Assembly: GCA_018350325.1 (NCBI GenBank)
Contig: JAEVLN010000024.1
Coordinates: 589,248-653,247, forward strand
Direction of reading: 5' to 3'
DNA length: 64,000 nt
Source: Globodera rostochiensis
Lineage: Eukaryota; Nematoda; Chromadorea; Rhabditida; Heteroderidae
Part shown: in pieces, positions 11,431-23,354 of the stretch
How the letters are laid out: each line of letters begins with the position of its first letter
How positions within the stretch are numbered: the first letter of the stretch is position 1
The notes under the pieces: model-generated
The model's database searches: none
What the model saw: the letters and a program-made list of their open reading frames with translations, nothing else
Told to the model about the DNA's origin: nothing
Translations under genes and position numbers: made by a program

Positions 11431-12653
11431 TTCCAAATGTATTTCTTATCTCTATGTATCTCTTCCTTCGATTGGCATTGAGAATTGATCTTTCTCCGCC
11501 CAACCACACCCATTCATTCATTCATTTTCATTTCGTTAGTTGGCGTCCATTCCAAAATGGACTAAAAAATGTACAAAATGTGTGCTTTTCTTACGACTTG
11601 AATATTTTAGCATTTTTGTTTTAATCACAACAACAAAAAGTTATGACTGGTCAGAGGCAGTAACGTGATTTTAATTAATTTTAATTTTAAAAAAAAATTA
11701 ATCTATTTAATTTCGACCTTTTCTTTACAAAATATTGAAATATTTTATTTTGGTAAATATGGCTGTCTAGCAAATTTTCGGGCTGGCACTAAACCCGATC
11801 TAAAGCAAGGTTAATAAAAAATACTGCTGGTGTTTTTTTCTATTGAATTTTTTATTATGCAAAGACCTTCTTTTGACTGAGGTTAGAGAAAGTATAGAAC
11901 AAAAGAGTTATATAAATTACATTTCAGGAATTCAACCATTTCTTTGCGTCCGGCAGCTCGCTATACTCTACAGCCATTAAAGTTGAAAATAGCATAAAAC
12001 TCATTTTGAAATTCAGATTATTTCGACAAGTTAAATTAGAATAAAAAAGAAACCCGTAATGACTACACCCGAAGTGTTTTTTCATAGACTAAAGATAAAT
12101 AAAAATGCGAAAAACAAAATAAAATGCATAAAAAAATTCAAATAATAAATAAAATTACAAACATAAAAAAAATATAAATTTATGATCACCGATACAAACA
12201 TAAAAAATATAAATTATGATCACCGACTTTAAAGAAAAAATTTTTACTATAAAAATTCTTAAAAATAAAGTTTAGAATTCAGGAATAAACTATTGAATAA
12301 AACTTTGGAAAAGCAAAAATATATTATTTGTTAAGGTGTGAGTTTACAACGTGACAGAAGCAAATGGCTGTTTATACAACACAATCAGAATGCACTTTTA
12401 AAAATTAAAAAAGTAAACAAAAAAATATTTAAAATAAGAAAGTAAAACTTTTAAAAACTGTATTAAATATTTTCTTCCAAAAAGCTTTATATTTGGATAA
12501 AGAAAGCATATTGAACGCACTTTCCTGCAACAACAAAAATATTCTTCGTCTATTCATGTGTTAACGATAAAATTATACTTTAAATGCTCAGAAAGTTGTT
12601 TCATTTGCAAATCAACCCTAAATGTTGATAGCGATCGTGTAACATGATCCATA

Positions 12654-12777
12654 TTAAATTTTTCTCCAGGTAGGGTCTCTAGCGTCAAACGCTTTCACCA
12701 CCGCATCCCCTGCTAAAATAACATGTGCCAATTTCCCCCTTTGGGTAAAGGACTGTGCAATAACAGAAGTAGCTGTC
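12654..12777 (-). other. Exon-like island, candidate terminal exon
   Basis: On the minus strand an acceptor-like TCTTTAG is followed at 12777 by one partial and about 39 full codons ending in TAA at 12654-12656. The peptide includes KLAHVILAGDAVVKAFDARD, with balanced composition and GC-richer codons than its AT-rich flanks. I do not recognise the family. No other exon can be tied to it, because the neighbouring several kilobases are AT-rich. It could be the last exon of an intron-rich gene or a retro- or transposon relic. Confidence 0.35.
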
Positions 12778-13483
12778 CTAAAGAGATAGCAGGTGGTGCT
12801 TGGGAAACACCCCCCCTAGCACAAATTCAGTTCAAACAACGAGTAAATTTGAAAATAATAAAAATGATAAAGATGCTGCTATTGGATCAATTGTAAAATC
12901 AATAGCAAATTTTTTATGCAATTTAGTGTTCAAGTTAATGTAATAATCAAATGTATATCTGGTTAGAACATCCGATAATTATTATTTACAACCTGGTAAA
13001 GAAAAAATTAAAACGAAAAAAATTGATTCTAGTCTGTTGGTCAAAAAAAAAAAAAAGCTCAAACTATTAATCAAAATATTCAATCAATTTTTTAAGACGG
13101 ATTCAATCAGCAACAAACCCGACTTATTGTTTCATTAGATCATATTACCAAGACGTGAATCAAAACGTTACAAAAAAGCTAACACTGACAGTGAAATTGA
13201 GCCGTGTTTTTTTAACAATCGGCGCCTCTTTTTCAGTGATTTCGGTTAACACTATTAATCAGTAAAAATTAAAAAGAAAATAACAAAATAATTTGTGCAA
13301 GTAATTTACTCAAAAAGGGAAACAGTTTAATATTAATATAATATTTAAATTGTCAAAATAAGAAATATAAAAATGAAACAAACCTAATTATAAATTATAC
13401 TAATTTTTATTCATTATGAAGTAATGCTTAAAAATAATTTTGGTTGCAAGCAGTTCAGTATATAATTAATAAAATGTTTGTAA

Positions 13484-13762
13484 CAAAGATATGGTTTTAT
13501 AAATAAATATTATTATAATTTTGGAAGATATAATGCGGTTCAAGAAGCAGCTTTAACTAATCGCCCTGGAGAACTCAAAATATCCTGTGATCAACCCCCC
13601 ATTCTCTATGATCACACCCCACCTATCCGCGATCAATTTTTGCATTGTTTAACATTTATTCAAAAATGTTGCCCAAGTTTTGAGATCCGTTGGAATAAGG
13701 CATTTTTCTTAAATTTGGTGTGCTTCGCTACTCGTGCCTTCAACTTTCCGATCCCCCTTTAA
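13484..13762 (+). repeat. Open frame over a GATCA-centred ~21-bp tandem repeat
   Basis: A 93-codon open segment without an ATG ends in TAA at 13760-13762. Its GC-rich centre consists of three related units, 13581-13602, 13603-13623 and 13624-13641, each containing a GATCA core followed by a C-run or T-run. The repeat explains the GC content and may explain the open frame, so coding is not established. Downstream of the repeat (13650-13760) the frame still looks fairly balanced in composition. Confidence 0.3.
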
Positions 13763-16329
13763 CAGCTTCATCATTTCCGGATCTACTTTTAACATCAATT
13801 TCTGTAAAATTTAACGAAAATTAACAGTATTAATCCTAAACATTGTCAAAAAAAATGCTTATGTTTTTTCCTTATATTTAATATAGTACAGATAATAATT
13901 TAAGATATTAAAAACAACCGCAATTTTCGCGTTTATATCATTATAAAATATAAAACAAAATAAAAGAATTTTATTTGCAAATCTAACAAAAGAAAAATTT
14001 TTGCACATTACAAAGAATAAGGACAACCAAATGATATAACAATTATATTACAGTAATAAATAACTAATCTTTATGAGATTTAAATTATATAAACTCAACT
14101 TAATGATTTAAAAACAAAATTAGATTAAAGTTCGTTCAACCAACAAAGATTCATTGAACTTTATTGGAGAAGTCATCATCTTCAATGATTAACGCATAAA
14201 TAATTTAATTGTTCTTTTTTATTTTATAAAAAGTAACAATATGAATTTAAGAGTAATTACATAACAACAAATGAAGAATTAACAGAAAGTTCTTAAATTT
14301 CTTTAGATATAATAAAGTTTACAAAATTTATAAATTCCGGAACGCGCTCCAACCGCCCCCCGACATCAACCGATCGTCATTTATTTTATAAAATTAAGAA
14401 AAATCAATCAATTTATCAGAATCAAAATCCAACTTTATATTTATATTAAACAAAAAAATAATGACCTATCAAAAGTTCCTTTAACATCTTATGAAAATAA
14501 ATAAATTTGTCGACATCCCATAAAATCGCATCAAACCAAAATCATTTAAATATGGCATGACTTTTCCGCTCAAAATACCTACTTATTTGGCGGATTTTTT
14601 AAAAAATTGAGAAATTTTCTTGATGTAATAAAGTTTACAAAATTATAAATTCATAAGCATAACACAAATTGTTGAACAATATGTGCAAAAACATTTGGAC
14701 AAAATAATAAATAAGGCTAAAAGAAGTCATCTTCTTTGTCTAAAAAACGTTAAATATTGACTAAACAAAATGAGATGAAAAGTAATTCCCGAAGCTTTGC
14801 ATTAAGCAAGCAATTTTTGCACATCGGCCGGCGCAAACAACGCCGAAACACGCTCAGAAGTAAAACATAGCATAAAAATTTATTTAAAAATTAGCAAATT
14901 AACATATCCTGAATTTGCTTATTTTATGAATCAAATGCAAAAAAATTTTATGGGCCAAATAAAACATTATTGAATAAAAAAGCTATAAAAAATAAAATGT
15001 TAACTAAAAAGCGCAGTTGACGTGTGCCTTAAAAAAGAGGTCCACAACAATTTTAATAGAATCAACAATTGAATTTTTGTCTCTATGGTGACAATGAGAT
15101 ATAATTAAAAAACGATCTTTCAACAATTTCTTTTTGAATAAGAATTAGACAATGAATAATAAAGATATAAAATATAAAATCGTTTAAATATTTCAATAAT
15201 ACAACTTTAGCGCATTGACCACATGAGTAGAGGCCCAATGGCAAATGTAATTTTTAATACCGTTGATACCATCGTGTTCTCCCTCCCACTTAAGATAGAA
15301 ATGAAATAAATTATATATAAATCTTTTTAAATTTAAAGCATTGTAAAAATAAATAAATTTTATGCAAATCTTACTTTCTATATAGAATTTTTTTACTTTT
15401 ATTTTTATTTACAAACCAATTTTCCATCAACATGCATCTATGTGGTGTTTGAGATTCAACACTGCATCTTTTTACTATTTTATAGTAATAGCGTTGTCGT
15501 CTAATGATTGAAATTAATACAAATATTATTTAAAATTTTATTTATGAGTATTGAATATCTATTAAAATGTTTGAATTTGTTGCAGGCAAGACTAACTTAA
15601 AAAATAATCTAACTATAAATAGCAGAAACGCAGTAAATGACACACGCATGATCAGTGACAAAGCAAGAAAGAACTAAATTAGTTGGTCAAAATGTTGAGC
15701 ATAAATAACTGCAATAACAAAATATTTTTCGCAGCACAATTGTGTATTTAATAAATCCATCTTTGTTTGGACAAGTTAAGTTAAAATCTTCAAAAGTTAC
15801 AATAACTATATTTCGAATGACGAGAAAATTGTATAAATCTTATTTAAAAACGCATAGAATTTATAAAAATTATTTTAACATAAATAAAGGACTAAAGCAA
15901 CACTGCAATCAATTTTATGAGAATCACCAAGAATTAAATGGTTGTTTTTATTTTATAAAAAAATAAAACATTTTAAAGTCCATTGACTCGCATCGAGTGC
16001 CATTATATAAAATTTTTTATTCTGAACCGGGTTGACTCCGAAAATAAAATTAATCTGAATTGAAATTAAATATCTAAGCTTAGGCTATTAACAAAAAATA
16101 TATATTATCACTTAAAAAGAATATTATATCAGGCAAAATTTTGCTGATAATCAGCATCTTTAAAAATAAAAAAATAAATCAAAGCACCAGAAAAAATGCT
16201 AATAATAACCAATTCAAAAATGAACAATTAGAGCAGCATTTTAAAACTTTGTTTAAAAGGATTAGAATTTATCGAATAAACTCATACAAGTTGACATCAT
16301 TCAAAATTTAGTTAGCACAATTAATTGCA

Positions 16330-17270
16330 TTACGCGTTTTTATTTTTTATTTTAGTTTTAAAAACATTTTCCCCCTACAAAATAAATAGCGCCCAGAAGG
16401 GTGTTGGAATAGTTTGCTAATACGCGTTAGTTGGGGGCCACTTTCCAATGTTTACGCGCCTGTTTTAGATTACGAAGGTGCGTTGCGTGGCATGTTGACA
16501 AGCCGCATGCGTACATTCGCGACGTGTCGCACATGGCAAAAAGCGGCGTGGTTTTCTTTTCAAGGCAGAATTGCATACATGTGAAAAGAATAAAATATCG
16601 CTTAAATATAATGAGTATGAACATTAAATACTTGTACAAAAATAATAAAATAAAACCCAATGTAATAAAATAAATCAAAAAATAAACTTTAACACAAATA
16701 GATAAATCCATAATTTATATTTCTTTAGCAAAATATTAAAAATTTTTAAGGATTTTAAATAAATTAATAAAAAGTAAGTTAATCAATAGTATTTTTGAAA
16801 AAGGCTAAGCAATCAATTAGATATTTTAATATAAGGAAAAAATGAAGTTGATCGACACAACCTTACGCAACATTGTACCTGTGAAATACAGTTTTGCATC
16901 ATATGCCAAATGGAGCAAGATCGCAAACCTTACATTATAAAAAACAGCAAATTTAAAATGATTTAAACGAGATTATTTATGATATAAAATTTATTAAAAT
17001 AAGATAATTATTTTTATATTTAACATTTGCCAACTAAAAGATAAAGTCAAATAGAAAAAAAAAACTCATAAAATTTGTGGCACAATGAATTATTTAATTA
17101 TATATTTAAAAACATAAAGAAAAGAACATTAAAAAATAATTAACTTTTATTTTCCCAGGTCAGAGGAAATATAAAATTGGATAAATCGGACAGTCATTCT
17201 GTAATTGGAAAGCCAAAGCTATTATTAATACAAGCGTGTCGTGGCATGAGTATTTTGAAAATTGGTTAAT
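16330..17270. repeat. Diverged duplication B, copy 1
   Basis: This is repeated in direct orientation at 18255-19055 (offset near 1780 in the best part). Shared landmarks are the C-run after 'acattt' (about 16370/18292), the long match from 16601/18381, the segment TGTACCTGTGAAATACAG, and GGCATGAGTATTTTGAAAAT near the end. This copy holds a GC-rich insert at about 16386-16600 that the other lacks. The insert can be read on both strands (about 40 codons on the minus strand ending near 16427), but nothing identifies it as a gene. Confidence 0.75.
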
Positions 17271-18254
17271 TATTTTAAAATCTTTCAGCGCGTAGAAACA
17301 TTGAAAGCGCATTACAATGTTTCCGTGAATATAAAATAAAAGTTACGGCTTTAATTCATTCATATAAATTATAAATATATATATTGCCTAACGGTGAACA
17401 CCGAATAATCATGAAAAAGTTGTCTTGCTTATTAACTTCTCAAAAATATGAAAATAATTGCAAATTAATTTTAAAAAGTAAAGCATATAACTAAAATGTA
17501 AGTAAACTGTTTTAAGCTTAAAAGAAAAAATAACTTGGTAAAATCACTGCCGGGCTCGTTATGTTAATACAATAATTAAAACACGGTCAATTTCGAGAAC
17601 TCGTTCAATACAAAAAAAGCATCACAAAATAAAACATAACAGAGCTCTTCGACAATTTAACAATAAAACTATCGCGAGCTGCAGACAGAGGTCTTCAACT
17701 TAACAATAAATAAATTTTTAGTATGTGTTATGCAAACTAATGAGTTTTATTACAAAGTAAACCAGTAATTAATGAATCGTGCGTTATATCGACCTTTATA
17801 ATTATTCTATATTCTCAAAATGTATTGTAAAATTTTATATAAATATCAATATAAAACAAAAACAATGAAAAAAATTAAAACAAAAAAATAAAACAATCAA
17901 CAAATTTAGAAACTTTCAGAAAAGAAATCAGCTAGTAAAAATTTAAAATAAAAATAATAACATTAGCACAAAAAGAAATAAACATCAAGCCGACACCAGG
18001 ACCAAAAATGATATTTATGCCTCGAAGACCTGCTTTATAGAATAAATTATTAATGATTTAGAAAGACACAGATGTTTTACTAATTGCTAATTAAAATTAA
18101 AAGCCGGTCTCTCAACGAGATAATACTCTTCAGTGGTATCTGCATTTAAGAATAATTACATAATAAAAAACAAGTACATTTTAGAAGCAAGATTTTAATA
18201 CAAAAAATAATAAAAATACTAAAATAAAAAATAAAATGAAAATACGGAAACAGC
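17271..18254. other. AT-rich spacer between the copies of duplication B
   Basis: Nothing recognisable as a gene or mobile element is seen here. Confidence 0.5.
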
Positions 18255-19055
18255 ATACGCGTTTCATTTTTTAATTTTAATTTTGAAAAACATTTCCCCC
18301 TTCACTATAAAAAAGTAATTAAAATTATTTTGAAAATTAAATAATCTCAGCGCAGCGAGATATCGAAATATTTAATATTGCTTAAATATAATGAGTATGA
18401 ACATTAAATACTTGTACAAAAATAATAAAATAAAACCCAATGTAATAAAATAAATCAAAAAATAAACTTTAACACAAATAGATAAATCCTAATTTATATT
18501 TTTTAGCAAAATGTTAAAAATTTTTAAGGATTTTAAATAAATTAATAAAAAGTAAGTTAATCAATAGTATTTTGAAAAAAAGCTAAACAAGCAATTAGAT
18601 ATTTTAATATAAGGAAAAAATGAAGTTAATCGACACAACCGTACGCAACATTGTACCTGTGAAATACAGTTTTGCATCATATGCCAAATGGAGCAATATC
18701 GCAAACCTACATTATAAAAATGAGCAAATTTAAAATTAATTAAACGAGATTATTTATGAAAAAAAAATTATTAAAAAAAGATAATTATTTTTATATTTAA
18801 CATTTGCCAACTAAAAGATAAAGTCAAATAGAAAAAAAAACTCATAAAATTTGTGGCACAATGAATTATTTAATTATATATTTAAAAACATAAAGAAAAG
18901 AACATTAAAAAATAATTAACTTTTATTTTCCCAGGTCAGAGGAAATATAAAAAAACTCAATTATGGATTAAACTGAAACTCTATTATGTATAAATGGCAA
19001 ACCTAAATTGTTCATACTTCAAGCATGCAGGGGCATGAGTATTTTGAAAATTGGA
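18255..19055. repeat. Diverged duplication B, copy 2
   Basis: Direct copy of 16330-17270 with scattered substitutions and small indels. It lacks the GC-rich insert of copy 1. The level of divergence suggests an old local duplication, quite unlike the nearly identical 13-kb duplication further right. Confidence 0.75.
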
Positions 19056-19587
19056 AATTGTCAATAAATATACATTATTACATAATAAAAATAATTTACC
19101 CAACATTTTTAAACAAATAAGGATAACTTTTAAAATAATTAAATAACGAACAATTATCTTTAGAGACAAATTAATCTTTAATGTAAGTTTTAAGCAAAAT
19201 GCATGTTCTAAAACGATTCAAAAACCTGTTTAAGCACATAAATAATTTTTAAAGGCTTTGATAACATATTTTTCTGTTAGGCAAATTGTGTTGATTGTTT
19301 GAAATTTTATTATTAGTTTTTGTTTTGTTAATAGTTTTAAAAAAGCCGATTAACTTACATTGAAAAGTTGGCATACACTTATGTTTTATTTCCTTTCATT
19401 GTCTTAAAATTAGACAATAGCGAATCTAATTTATTTCCGTTAGCGAAAAAACCTGAAGAGTTAGTCACGGGGTATCAGTCCCTTCCGCCACTCCCCCATC
19501 CTTTTCTCCCACTCCGAAGAAGCCGCTTTATTCCGAGGGGATCGAACTGACCCCCTTTCTTCTCCATCCTTACAATTTAAATGTTAA

Positions 19588-19872
19588 ATTTCATAAATAA
19601 GTAAAATCCGTTAGCACGGTTACAACAATAACTAGAGCCCGGACTTGAGCTTCGAGCGAGATCTCGAGTCGAGATTCTCGAAAAATCTCGGTCTCGAAAA
19701 ATCTCGTGGAACTTTTTTAGTCGAGCGAGACCTCGAGGTCGAGATTTCTCGAGAATCTCGTCGAGATTTCGAGACGAGATCTCGTCTCGTTCCGGGCTCT
19801 AAAGATAACTAAACAAAAAAAGATTCATCGTCAATCTAAGAAAATAAATCACAAAAAAATTAATTTCTAAAA
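19588..19872. repeat. Duplication C, copy 1 (occupied site)
   Basis: The flanks 19588-19632 and 19802-19872 match a continuous stretch at 20806-20912, including AAATCCGTTA and GATTCATCGTCAATCTAAG. In this copy the two halves are separated by the TIR element at 19633-19801, while the other copy is uninterrupted. Confidence 0.75.
19633..19801. mobile_element. Small TIR element built on TCTCGA palindromes
   Basis: A 169-bp element with perfect 11-bp inverted ends, TAGAGCCCGGA at 19633-19643 and TCCGGGCTCTA at 19791-19801. The interior is dense in palindromic TCTCGA/ATCTCG motifs. The 8-bp flanks ACAATAAC (19625-19632) and AAGATAAC (19802-19809) match at six of eight positions, a decayed hAT-type duplication. 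The paralogous locus at 20842-20849 has a single AAGATAAC, which is the expected empty site. Confidence 0.8.
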
Positions 19873-20214
19873 CAAAATTAGATTTTTTGAGTTTTCGAAA
19901 CTTTGGATTTTGATTCGCGAAATACTTCTGGAATTGTTTTTTGAATTTTGTGTGACATTTGCCATTTCCTATTAAAATTAAATAGAAATACGGGCTTCTG
20001 TAATTTGTTTTTTATAATTAGTTACCAATTTCACAAAACAATTGGTCTAGCAAAAATTGCTCAAATTTTCTTTAAAAATTATACATTGCACTATTTTGAG
20101 TTTGTCTAAATTGAAACCGCCGACCCCTCCCATTCTTAAAAAGCTTTGAAAAACATATTATTAAAATGTTGGTTGCAAATCTTTTAACAAATTAAGTCAA
20201 AAATTCAAAATTTC

Positions 20215-20280
20215 GTCGGCGGCGCCTATCGGCACCGCCGACCCTTCCTCCCAAAAATAAAGCAGAATTCTCAAAAAAAA
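20215..20280 (+). repeat. GC-rich hairpin repeat family D, member 1
   Basis: GTCGGCGGCGCC and GGCACCGCCGAC (20215-20242) form a near-perfect stem around the loop TATC, with one mismatch. The homology extends to the right through 'aaagcagaattctcaaaaaa', which recurs inverted next to the copy at 35690-35785. Other members are at 20494-20517, 45639-45658 (inverted) and 58666-58685. A third, partial GC patch (CCGCCGACCCCTCCC) lies at about 20119-20133. Confidence 0.7.
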
Positions 20281-20493
20281 ACTCGATCGGCAATTATCGA
20301 TTTTTTATACGCTTTTTATAACAAAATATAAAAATTCTAAAAAGGTTACCAAAAATCTCATTTCGAACTTTCTTTATTATAACGTACACAAATCGTATGC
20401 TTTTTTCTTAATTTTCATTCAAACCCAAAGAAAAATTAGAATTTTTGGATCAATTTTCATAACAAAAACTGATCAAAAATTCCAAAAATTTCT

Positions 20494-20517
20494 CGGCGGC
20501 GCCTATCGGCACCGCCG
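20494..20517 (+). repeat. GC-rich hairpin repeat family D, member 2
   Basis: Its 24-bp core is identical to that at 20217-20240, and the preceding 'aaaatt' stretch is similar, but the downstream sequence differs. Confidence 0.7.
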
Positions 20518-20639
20518 ACTCCCGCCGTATCCACAGAGGTGCATCACATTGGAGAAAATATCACATCGGCTCAAAAAATTTTTCTTAAGGTGCGTGAAAT
20601 TTGTTTTTTTATAAAATTTTAATTATTATTTTCAAAAAT

Positions 20640-20769
20640 CGAAAATTATCCGGTATCCGGACGGATATCCGGCTGTAAATTACTATCCGGTACCGGTATC
20701 CGGGTCTCGAGGAACCGGTGGAACCGCTATCCGGTGGACCCGGATAATATCCGGTCTTGTCCAACCCTA
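20640..20769. repeat. TATCCGG palindromic island ending in a hAT-like terminus
   Basis: Repeated TATCCGG/CCGGATA motifs can fold on one another. The right edge, CCAACCCTA at 20761-20769, reads TAGGGTTGG on the minus strand, a hAT-type end. No matching left end is visible, so the element is truncated or degenerate. A smaller island of the same theme lies at 35459-35560. Confidence 0.5.
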
Positions 20770-20805
20770 GTTCTTAGCTATAAAATTAAACGTGTAAAAA
20801 TAGTA

Positions 20806-20912
20806 ATTTCATAAATTAAAATCCGTTAAAACGGTTTTAATAAGATAACAAAACAAAAAAAGATTCATCGTCAATCTAAGAAAATAAATCACAAAAATTA
20901 ATTTAAAAAAAA
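20806..20912. repeat. Duplication C, copy 2 (empty site)
   Basis: An uninterrupted counterpart of 19588-19632 joined to 19802-19872. The single AAGATAAC at 20842-20849 marks where the other copy received its insertion. Confidence 0.75.
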
Positions 20913-21737
20913 ATTAAATACATAATGTACGATACAATATTCTTCCCAGATATACATTTACATTATCGAAATGTAAGATCGCTTTCTGCTAGCTGTTGAA
21001 CGTAATACGGTCATACCGGATTTAAGACCGATTAAGCAATATTCTAATATTTGTGATTAAAAAAATCTGTGAAAATCTAGCCCAATGAAAACAGTCAAAA
21101 TAAGATAAAAACAATTTGTCTGTAAATAGAATTAAAAAGATATGAACTGATAAAAAATGATTCAGTATTATAAAGCATTTTGAAAATGGCCAAACTGGAA
21201 GAAAGCCCCCGTCAAAAAAGGTGCACCTTATAATGACAGACCCGACATGCTTTTTTTATTGATTGCAAAACTGAAATTAATTTAAAAAATAACGACATTT
21301 CAAAATTGTAAATTTTTAAAATAGTTTTCCTGCAAAATTAATTTTTGCTTCAATTTCCATAAGTTTCGATTGGTTTTGTACGATTATGAAGAATAACTAA
21401 CTTTTAAACGAAATAAGTTACAAAAAAAAATTTTAAACATCAAGTAAACAGAAACTTTAAAAGAATGTTTGCTCCAGAACCACTTATAAATGATTAAAAA
21501 TAAACCATTTGGGGCATAAAATAATGGATGCACCGGCTTCCAAAGCTTATTAATAGCCGAATGTTTTTTCATAATACAAAACAATAAAAAATAAAATGCA
21601 ATGTAACAAAAAGTACATTAGAATTTATAAACAATTTATTCCAATTTGATATTAAAATATTAAAAAAAATTAAATTCAGCTTCGTGATTTACAAAATGCG
21701 CTATTATTGTCTCTGCATGCAATTTGGAACGTGGTAG

Positions 21738-21857
21738 GACATTTGCGCCGCGGACTCCGCATTTTTTAATTTTGAGTTAGATTTTTTCTCGGCGCAAATG
21801 TCTATTTTGGCCTGCCGCGCAAATGCCCGAGGCGCAAATGTCCGCGGCGCAAATGTC
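21738..21857. mobile_element. Small inverted-repeat element with internal GCGCAAATG copies
   Basis: Perfect 17-bp inverted ends, GACATTTGCGCCGCGGA at 21738-21754 and TCCGCGGCGCAAATGTC at 21841-21857, enclose 86 bp. Three further GCGCAAATG motifs sit between 21801 and 21840 in the same orientation as the right end. No target duplication is evident. It may be a MITE or a minisatellite with one inverted unit. Confidence 0.55.
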
Positions 21858-21935
21858 TGCCAATCGTATTGGGCACCTGAGGTTATTGCTACTTAAATAT
21901 GAATTGACAGATTTCGCATTTATAATAGCTCAAGT

Positions 21936-22238
21936 CAAGATAGAACTGTTTAGTAATTGATAAAATAAATAATTCAATTGAAATCATTGGAACAACTTTT
22001 TATAATAATAAGAAAAAAAGTTAGGGATTTAACACAAAAAATCATTTAAAATACAAGAAAAATTAATTTTTGAACGTCAAATCACCTATTCACAATGTTT
22101 ATATATAAAATATGAATTACTTACATTTTGCTTTTTTATTGCAAGAATTTTTTTATAAAAAAGTTATTGAAGTTTATTGAATTAAAACTATTAATAAGCA
22201 TATAAATAATATATTATATGTTTCCATGAGTTCATAAA
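21936..22238 (-). repeat. Repeat family E, inverted copy
   Basis: The reverse complement matches 36180-36480 and 38190-38507. Shared landmarks include GAACTCATGGAAACATATAA and 'tgtgaataggtgatttgacg'. The match ends abruptly at 22238, where GC-richer sequence starting TGTTCGGGGCTC takes over. Confidence 0.75.
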
Positions 22239-22490
22239 TGTTCGGGGCTCACCCGAGACTCATAATTAGTGATAACAGAACGCCAATTCGGGCGGTCATT
22301 TTTATCCCTTTTCCCTGTTGATGTTTACCCCCGTTCATTCCCTCATGTCACTTGTCGGTTCTTACCCAATTTCCCTCTCCGTGGACTTTGTTCTTTCCTT
22401 CCTTCGGAAAATAAATATTATTCACAATTCTATTGATTGGACAAAAGGGTCACTACGAACCCTCCGTGGAGATAAACCTCTATCGTAAAA
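22239..22490. other. GC-richer block, possible solo LTR or insertion
   Basis: This block begins exactly where repeat family E is interrupted. It starts with TG (TGTTCGGGGCTCACCCGAG), contains AATAAA near 22410, and continues GC-richer to about 22475. This is compatible with a long terminal repeat, but I could not find a right junction that resumes family E, a target duplication or a primer binding site. Confidence 0.25.
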
Positions 22491-23205
22491 AAATTATTTG
22501 AATTGTTAATAATTAAAATAAAAATGGAACATGGGAAAGACAGCGAAAAAATCACAGCATCATCCGTAAGAACACCATTTAGAATAATTAAAATAAACAA
22601 GTATTAAATACTACTATAAAGGTATTATAATTTATGGTGTTCGAAAAATGCTTTAACAAATTTGAAATTGCAATAAATGAACAAATCTATGATTAGCATA
22701 TTTTGTTGAAGCTTACAGATAAAGCGAGCAGAAGAACATAAGAATATAAAGCGGATGGGACTCCCCAATGCAATGTCAAATTATGTACAACTAAAAAAAC
22801 CTAAAAAATTAAATAAAAATAAATCCTAAAATGGAATTTAAAAACAATTAACCGAATGGAATTGAATCAACACAATTTACAAATCGGCAATTGCGCACGA
22901 GATCGCAGGCAAAAAAGTTATTGCAATCTCTCCAGACTTTTTTTTTAGTGCATTTTTGAATTAATTAGAAAATGCAAAAATATTTACTTATTAAATCGGC
23001 AAAATGATTTTCTTTATCTGACAAAGAGTCTAAATTTATTCTTCAAAAATATTTATCATATAAAACCAAAAAAATAATTAAAGTTATTCTAAAGAGGAAG
23101 ACTATAAAATGGCAAACTTATGTCCATAAAATATGCCGAATTCAATGATTAAAAAAATAGAAAAAAAACATTTCCTGTCAAGATGAAGAAAAAAGTGATG
23201 ACTAC

Positions 23206-23354
23206 CACCACAGAGGGTGACGAAGGCACAATTTTGGAATGGAATTTTGCGTACGAAGCACAGACCATGGGTTCAGCCCAATCGTAAAAACCAAAGCCCA
23301 TGCGTATATACATTTTCGCCCGACGCAGTTGAGGCACCAAAATTCCAATGGCCT
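23206..23354 (-). other. Exon-like island, 149 nt, with both splice sites
   Basis: On the minus strand a strong acceptor (TTTTTTTTAG) precedes position 23354 and a donor (GTAGTC) follows 23206. The segment between is two bases plus exactly 49 open codons, with balanced, GC-richer codons; the middle of the peptide reads YIRMGFGFYDWAEPMVCASY. Acceptor, donor and frame all agree, which makes this the most exon-like segment in the left half. I do not recognise the protein family, and no adjoining exon can be tied to it with confidence. It implies a minus-strand gene with long introns, or an exon stranded in a repeat. Confidence 0.4.

Larger units (their letters stand above)
11526..16329. other. 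AT-rich DNA with two coding-like patches
   Basis: Mostly featureless AT-rich sequence. The exceptions are the exon-like island at 12654-12777 and the GC-rich short tandem repeat at 13581-13641, listed separately. An open frame near 15742-15966 lacks an ATG and has AT-driven composition, so I do not call it. Confidence 0.5.

Noticed and set aside
15742..15966. 74-codon plus-strand open frame
   Set aside because: It lacks an ATG and has purely AT-driven composition.
19525..19556. B-box-like CAGTTCGATCCCC on the minus strand
   Set aside because: There is no A box upstream on that strand and the arm does not form a standard 5-bp T-stem.
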